Translations under genes and position numbers: made by a program | The notes under the pieces: model-generated | What the model saw: only the letters and a program-made list of their open reading frames with translations | Databases searched by the model: none | What the model was told of the DNA's origin: nothing | In this document: piece after piece, positions 59,684-64,000 of the stretch | Layout: every line of letters starts with the position of its first letter | How positions within the stretch are numbered: the first letter of the stretch is position 1 | Source of the DNA: Vibrio hangzhouensis | GTDB lineage: Bacteria > Pseudomonadota > Gammaproteobacteria > Enterobacterales > Vibrionaceae | Assembly: GCF_900107935.1 (NCBI RefSeq) | Contig: NZ_FNVG01000013.1 | Span: forward strand, 81,401 to 145,400 | Direction of reading: 5' to 3' | DNA: 64,000 nucleotides

Positions 59684-59709
59684 CATTGCCTGAGTACACT
59701 CAGGCAATG
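59684..59709 (-). terminator. Long stem overlapping the end of the uhpC-like gene
   Basis: CATTGCCTGAG/CTCAGGCAATG is a perfect 11-bp stem with a TACA loop that includes the stop codon of the uhpC-like gene. No T run follows on the minus strand, so it is an RNA end-protecting structure or a rho-assisted terminator. Confidence 0.5.
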
Positions 59710-61001
59710 TCGGGTTCTGTCTCAGGATCCTGAGCTTTGAGAAACGGCAGAAGCAGAAGGCCAATGGCGGCCGCGACGATGGTAATGACACTGAAGAAAC
59801 CTTCCCAGCTGTACTGCTCAATCACCAGAGAAACAGGATAACCTGCCAGTGCTGCACCGAGATAGCCAAACAGACCCACGAAGCCTGTCGAGGTGCCGGC
59901 CAGATCTTTATGAGAACATTCCGCCGCCGCCATACCTATCATCATCTGCGGACCAAAGATAAAGAATCCGATGGAGAACAGGCAGGCAGAGAGTACGTAG
60001 ATATTGTCTAGCGGGGTTAACCATAGCGCTGCCACTGAAATGGAAATGCCAAGGGCAAATATCAGGTTCATCGGTGCCCGGTTACCATGGAAGAACCGGT
60101 CTGATCCCCAGCCTCCGAACAGAGAGCCTAAAAAGCCGCCCACTTCAAACATGGAAACGGCGGTATTCGCGGCCAGCAGGCTGGCGTTGTGTCTCTCGAC
60201 CAGATAGAGGCTTGCCCAGTCATTGATGCCGATACGCACCACATAAACCAGCATGTAGGAACCACAAAGCAGCCAGATATATTTGTTGCTCAGTACATAG
60301 GTGCGGACTTTTTCCTTAAAGCGCAGGCCTAGCCCCTCACTCTCTTGCTGCTTTTCAAGCCAGTCGTTCTTCCAGTCACCAATGCTGGGCAGCCCCATGG
60401 TGATGGGCTTATCCCTGAGGCCAAAAAAGAGAATGCCGCCCATGATACAGGCGATGATTCCCGGCACAAAAAAGCCAAAGCGCCAGCCCCAGGTCATGGA
60501 GATAAAGCCGATCACTACCGGTAATAAAGCGCCGCTGACATTGATGCAGGTATTCCAGAGTGACCACCAGAAGCCCCGTTCAGAGCGGGAGTACCAGGTA
60601 GTGAGTATCTTTGCGCAGGCTGGCCAGCCCCAACTCTGGAAAAAGGCATTGAGCATCCATAAGATAACCATCATGGGCAGTGACGAGCTTAATCCGAACA
60701 GGATATTGACGACACCGGATGCGATTAACCCGATCCCCATAAAATACTTCGGGTTTGACTGGTCACTCACCATCGCCGACAGGAACTTGGATGTACCATA
60801 GGTCATGTAATAAACGGTAGCGATAACACCGATATCCGAATGAGTTAACCCCAGATCTTCCAGCATCGCGGGCATGGTGAAGTTCAGACTTTTACGGGCA
60901 AAGTAGAAAACACCGTAACCCACATACATCAGTGCCATAAGCTGAATTCGCCAGCGTCGGTATATCTGGTCAACCTCGTGTTTATCATTGCTCACTTTCA
61001 A
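59700..61001 (-). CDS. UhpC-like MFS membrane protein (organophosphate:phosphate antiporter family)
   Basis: This 433-residue protein has about 12 TM helices and the family opening RWRIQLMALMYVGYGVFYFARKS in part, with the organophosphate antiporter pattern NFTMPAML and MTYGTSKFLS. UhpC acts as a membrane glucose-6-phosphate sensor with UhpB, while UhpT is the transporter. The tight linkage to uhpB- and uhpA-like genes and the lack of a second copy favour the sensor role. Its start overlaps the end of the kinase gene by four bases. Confidence 0.87.
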   Translation of the reverse strand: MKVSNDKHEVDQIYRRWRIQLMALMYVGYGVFYFARKSLNFTMPAMLEDLGLTHSDIGVIATVYYMTYGTSKFLSAMVSDQSNPKYFMGIGLIASGVVNILFGLSSSLPMMVILWMLNAFFQSWGWPACAKILTTWYSRSERGFWWSLWNTCINVSGALLPVVIGFISMTWGWRFGFFVPGIIACIMGGILFFGLRDKPITMGLPSIGDWKNDWLEKQQESEGLGLRFKEKVRTYVLSNKYIWLLCGSYMLVYVVRIGINDWASLYLVERHNASLLAANTAVSMFEVGGFLGSLFGGWGSDRFFHGNRAPMNLIFALGISISVAALWLTPLDNIYVLSACLFSIGFFIFGPQMMIGMAAAECSHKDLAGTSTGFVGLFGYLGAALAGYPVSLVIEQYSWEGFFSVITIVAAAIGLLLLPFLKAQDPETEPDIA

Positions 61002-62590
61002 AGACCTGCCTCGCTTAACGGCCGTTTATCTGCTTTTATCGGCAGGTTTACCGCGACTCTCGTTCCGCCTCTGTTCTCGATAGTTATCTCGCCGCCAAGG
61101 GCGCTAATGCGTTCCTGTATCCCTTTTAGCCCCGTTCCCCGACGTTGCCAGTCCTGCGGGAGCCCGATGCCATTGTCCTGATACTCCATCCGGACTATCG
61201 GACCAGGGAACAGAGTGATGTGCACTTCAGTTGCATTCGCATACTTAGTGGTGTTGTTAAGCAGTTCCTGAACCACCCGGTAAAGGGTTACCGAAATCAC
61301 CTCATCCAGAGCATCGACATCCAGCCCGATATTGATGACGCATTTCACATTGCGCTCTTTTAACTTCATTTCCTGAGCCAGGTGCTGCAGGGCATTCTCA
61401 AGCCCGAGTTCATCTAAAAACTGGGGCCGAAGCTGGGTAAGCAACTGACGGGTAGAGGTATGGATCTTTAATGCCAGATCGTTAATCGCCGTTGCAATTT
61501 GTTTGGTGCCGTTCTCAGTGGCAATGCGGTCGGCCAGCGTGGCCTGGATCTGTATCGCCGTAATATTCTGACCAATCTCGTCATGCAACTCCCTTGCTAC
61601 CGACTTGCGAATATCCTCTTCCACATGAACCAATTGCTTGGTCAGCGCCCGCTTGGTAAGGAGCTCTTTTTCTAAATCCCGGTTGGCTCGGTGCAATTTT
61701 TCGGACAGAAGGTGCTGGCGACTAATGGCGATGCCCAGGCCGAGCCCGATAAGAGCCTGAGTGGTGATAAAAATGTGCATCTCTTCAAAGCTGCTGAACG
61801 AGCCGGCTACCTTTTTCGCGGCGGTGAGCAATACACTGTTCATGACCGCAGCCAGCACGCCGCCCTGCCAGCCGTAGCGATAGGCCATAAAAATATTTGG
61901 CAGCAGAACAATGATCAGTAAAAGGCTGGTCAGCTCGTCCTGGAAAACGACCTCGCTCACCAGTCCGGTAATAAAAAACACCACCACCCACAGGTACGCC
62001 GATGGCCTGAGGGAGATCTGTTTGTGTACCAGAGAAGGGGAGAGCGGAACCCAGATTTTGTGTATCAGGTAGTCGTGCAGCAGATAGAAAAACGGTGCCA
62101 GCAGGACCCCCCCGGTCAGAGCTGCGATCACACTGCTGTAGAGGAGGCTGATGTTCAACGACAGCGGTTTGTTGAGCAGGACAAAAATCAGCGCAACGAG
62201 CAGTGAGTTAGCGATTACTAAGCTGATCAGGAACAGCAGCTGTTGCCAGTACACGTCCAGTTTCTGCCATTTTTGCTGAAAGGGCCGCAGCAGGACACAA
62301 GTGGTAAAGAACGTGACCAACAGCAACAGATCGAAGGGTAAGAATTCAGTAGAAAGGGCTATACCAACCCAGATAAGTAATTCGCTGAGAACGATTACCC
62401 ACCACAGCCTGAGCGGTAAGATCAGCAGCACCGCGATACGCAGCCCAACCGGGAGTAAGGTCGCAGCAAGATGGATATCTTTGACTAGATAACTGCTGAC
62501 ACACCACAAGCAGAACCAGGTGATGGTGTAGATAAGAAACAGGAAGGCGATGGAAAATGCACCGCTGCCCGATGGGATATCACGCTTCAT
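60998..62590 (-). CDS. UhpB-like sensor histidine kinase with MASE1-type membrane domain
   Basis: This 530-residue protein has about eight N-terminal TM helices (MASE1-like, residues 1-290), a HisKA_3 dimerisation domain with H336 (RELHDEIGQNI) and a C-terminal HATPase (QDNGIGLP, GTGLKGIQERI). This is the NarL-family kinase layout of UhpB. It is expected to receive a signal from the UhpC-like protein and phosphorylate the response regulator. Its start overlaps the end of the regulator gene by 11 bases. Confidence 0.9.
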   Translation of the reverse strand: MKRDIPSGSGAFSIAFLFLIYTITWFCLWCVSSYLVKDIHLAATLLPVGLRIAVLLILPLRLWWVIVLSELLIWVGIALSTEFLPFDLLLLVTFFTTCVLLRPFQQKWQKLDVYWQQLLFLISLVIANSLLVALIFVLLNKPLSLNISLLYSSVIAALTGGVLLAPFFYLLHDYLIHKIWVPLSPSLVHKQISLRPSAYLWVVVFFITGLVSEVVFQDELTSLLLIIVLLPNIFMAYRYGWQGGVLAAVMNSVLLTAAKKVAGSFSSFEEMHIFITTQALIGLGLGIAISRQHLLSEKLHRANRDLEKELLTKRALTKQLVHVEEDIRKSVARELHDEIGQNITAIQIQATLADRIATENGTKQIATAINDLALKIHTSTRQLLTQLRPQFLDELGLENALQHLAQEMKLKERNVKCVINIGLDVDALDEVISVTLYRVVQELLNNTTKYANATEVHITLFPGPIVRMEYQDNGIGLPQDWQRRGTGLKGIQERISALGGEITIENRGGTRVAVNLPIKADKRPLSEAGL

Positions 62591-63215
62591 CGGGCAGCAA
62601 CTTATGCTGTATCGCGAAACGGATCAGATCGACGTTATTCGACAATCCCAGCTTGCCAAGGATATTCGCTCGATGCACATGTACCGTTTTATGACTTAGT
62701 GACAATTTAAAGGCCACTTCCTTGGCATCCAGCCCCATAATAAGATGCTCGAATATCTGTTTTTCTCGTTTGGTCAGTTCGTCAAGCGCAGCATCTGGCA
62801 CGGAGGCGTTACTCAGATTAATCAGAGCATCGGCACAAAGGTAACGGTCACCCGAAGCCACAGTGCGTATTGCCTTTACCAACTCGCCGGGACCGCAGCG
62901 TTTTGAAAGGTAACCTGACGCACCGGCATCAATTGCTTTGCTCACAAAAGACGCGGAGTCATAGATACTGAGGATAATCGCCTTAAGGTCGGGCTTACTC
63001 TTTCGTAATCGCTCCAGCAACAAAAGACCACTTTCGTCGGGCATGGAGATATCGATAACGGCCACGTCCAGCGTACCTGAGCAGGCGAGGGAGTAGAAAG
63101 CCTCTTTGGCAGAGCTGAATTCCCCTTCTACCTGGATGTCACTTTCCACACTCAATAGCTGGGCAAAGCCAGAGCGCACCATTACGTGATCGTCAACTAA
63201 GGCAACAGAAATCAT
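62580..63215 (-). CDS. UhpA-like NarL/FixJ-family response regulator
   Basis: This 211-residue protein has a receiver domain with phosphorylation site D55 (AVIDISMPD) and a C-terminal LuxR-type HTH at about 145-205 (LTKREKQIFEHLIMGLDAKEVA in part). It is the first gene of the regulator-kinase-sensor set. It likely activates the importer operon behind the palindrome at 59630. UhpA is the closest named relative by neighbourhood and layout. Confidence 0.9.
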   Translation of the reverse strand: MISVALVDDHVMVRSGFAQLLSVESDIQVEGEFSSAKEAFYSLACSGTLDVAVIDISMPDESGLLLLERLRKSKPDLKAIILSIYDSASFVSKAIDAGASGYLSKRCGPGELVKAIRTVASGDRYLCADALINLSNASVPDAALDELTKREKQIFEHLIMGLDAKEVAFKLSLSHKTVHVHRANILGKLGLSNNVDLIRFAIQHKLLPDEA

Positions 63216-63434
63216 AACTATCCGGAATTTATTATTAATTTATATATCATTCTGATAATTGCACTTTGTACAGCGCGACGCAAAGGAAGAAGATTAAGGT
63301 GTGATAGCTATCTTATCCCGCTCTGAAGCGGGGTCAAAACTTGTGACCTTTTACAGAAATAGCCCTGAATTTATACAAATCAGTCAAATTATCATCAGTC
63401 AGCCACAAAAGGGCACTATTTCGTAAAATTAACC

Positions 63435-63463
63435 TTGACCAAAGCCCTAAGAATCATTAAATT
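63435..63463 (+). promoter_or_regulatory. Promoter of tRNA-Ser
   Basis: TTGACC and TAAATT are separated by exactly 17 bases, about 42 bases before the tRNA. A GC-rich stretch (GCGCCTCG) follows the -10, as in stringently controlled stable-RNA promoters. Confidence 0.75.
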
Positions 63464-63504
63464 AGCGCCTCGTTGCCCAAGGGGTAACGCAAAAAACAAA
63501 ATAC

Positions 63505-63592
63505 GGTGAGTTGTCCGAGTGGCTGAAGGAGCACGCCTGGAAAGTGTGTATACGGCAACGTATCGAGAGTTCGAATCTCTCACTCACCGCCA
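63505..63592 (+). tRNA. tRNA-Ser(GGA)
   Basis: An 88-base class II tRNA with acceptor pairing GGTGAG/CTCACC, encoded CCA end, a TTCGAAT T-loop, a long variable arm (TATACGGCAACGTAT region) and anticodon GGA at 63539-63541. It closely resembles the E. coli Ser(GGA) tRNA. The strong promoter and terminator around it make it a single-gene unit. Confidence 0.97.
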
Positions 63593-63598
63593 CATTCG

Positions 63599-63627
63599 AA
63601 GCCCCAGCAGAAATGCTGGGGCTTTTT
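63599..63627 (+). terminator. Terminator of tRNA-Ser
   Basis: AGCCCCAGCA/TGCTGGGGCT with a GAAA loop and TTTTT after it, 7 bases past the tRNA. Confidence 0.93.
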
Positions 63628-63664
63628 CGTTCTATCTACCTGAACAAAAACAAAAAATGCCGTC

Positions 63665-63689
63665 ATCCTCATGCAAATGAGGATCTTTT
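63665..63689 (+). terminator. Second hairpin after tRNA-Ser
   Basis: ATCCTCAT/ATGAGGAT with a GCAA loop, followed by C and TTTT. A backup terminator candidate. Confidence 0.6.
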
Positions 63690-63775
63690 AAAGCGAGTGA
63701 CTACCTTAAAATACTTCGTAACCTGAAAGCGCGTTAAATTGGTAGCGAGAAGATTAGAATGACTGCCCTTAATAC

Positions 63776-63803
63776 AAAAAAGGTGCTTACGTGAGCACCT
63801 TTT
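63776..63803. terminator. Terminator of the partial gene at the right edge
   Basis: AAAAGGTGCT/AGCACCTTTT flanked by A and T runs, 13 bases past the minus-strand stop at 63817. Confidence 0.85.
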
Positions 63804-63816
63804 GTCTATGCCGAAA

Positions 63817-64000
63817 TTACGGCTCGCAAGAGTCACCCGTTTTGGCTGTCCAGCTTGTCCCTGCGTCGTAAGAACACTGCTCAGCATAAGTGCCGTTCGT
63901 GTATGTCAGAGTGCGAGACCAATGGCCTGCCTTGTTGTGAGATGTGGTACGTTGGGCCAGTTCAGCGGTTGGCTCGTACTCTGCCAAGATACGTCCCCAT
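63817..64000 (-). CDS. Partial gene: C-terminal end of an unrecognised protein
   Basis: About 60 codons of open frame run from the window edge to a TAA at 63817-63819; the start is outside the window. The visible end is rich in Thr, Ser, Gly and Tyr, with two cysteines (EQCSYDAG and GDSCEP near the C terminus), a composition typical of an exported or surface protein with a disulfide. The terminator behind it supports a real gene. I do not recognise the family. Confidence 0.6.
   Translation of the reverse strand, partial: WGRILAEYEPTAELAQRTTSHNKAGHWSRTLTYTNGTYAEQCSYDAGTSWTAKTGDSCEP

Noticed and set aside
63318..63360. CRP site upstream of the uhpA-like gene
   Set aside because: TGTGA is followed at the right distance by ACAGA rather than TCACA; the match is too poor.

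Overview
The window is a gene-dense stretch of a gammaproteobacterial chromosome, almost certainly Vibrio or a close Vibrionaceae relative. The evidence is gene content and order: yeaG-yeaH-spoVR, pflA/pflB beside a DUF3360 membrane protein, cmoAB, aspS-yebC-ruvCAB, cydABX-ybgE, tol-pal-cpoB, nadA, a uhpABC-like locus, and three methyl-accepting chemotaxis proteins. No phage, insertion sequence, CRISPR array or rRNA was seen. The only RNA gene found is a tRNA-Ser(GGA) at the right end.

Layout. 0-6 kb: a small membrane-anchored protein, then the stress trio SpoVR / YeaH (VWA-like) / PrkA kinase and yfbU, all on the minus strand. 6.4-14.6 kb: anaerobic pyruvate metabolism (pflA, pflB), a chemoreceptor, an LpxR-type lipid A deacylase and the DUF3360 transporter-like protein. 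15.4-18.6 kb: a complete basic-amino-acid ABC importer. 18.8-25.3 kb: xthA, a Cache-type chemoreceptor and a three-gene minus-strand cluster (retropepsin-like lipoprotein, inactive transglutaminase with 7 TM segments, ATP-grasp ligase). 25.4-35 kb: cmoB, cmoA, yecE, aspS, yebC and ruvC/ruvA/ruvB, with a chemoreceptor lying between ruvC and ruvA. 35.2-38.5 kb: an accessory cluster (glycine-zipper protein, beta-barrel protein, DUF1989 enzyme homologue) with elaborate hairpins, followed by a 1-kb gap carrying a perfect FNR box. 38.5-47.3 kb: cydABX-ybgE and the ybgC-tolQRAB-pal-cpoB envelope operon. 47.3-55.1 kb: a heptanucleotide DNA repeat, nadA, a potassium-channel-like protein, an Omp85-type barrel, a UPF0149 protein, a hybrid histidine kinase and alaE. 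55.2-63.2 kb: a binding-protein ABC importer with a UhpABC-like regulatory system, best read as hexose-phosphate sensing and uptake. 63.5-64 kb: tRNA-Ser and the 3' end of an unrecognised gene.

How the genes fit together: several loci suit an organism that alternates between aerobic and anoxic, nutrient-variable settings (pfl, cytochrome bd under a likely FNR site, chemoreceptors, amino-acid and sugar-phosphate uptake). Envelope upkeep is the other theme (Tol-Pal, LpxR, Omp85 barrel, and the retropepsin/7TM/ATP-grasp cluster). The parts least explained by known biology are the retropepsin/7TM/ATP-grasp cluster, the DUF1989/beta-barrel/glycine-zipper cluster with its structured leader, the chemoreceptor inside the ruv locus, and the (GGTTNCT)n repeat behind cpoB. 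All functional calls come from reading the sequence; no database search was run.
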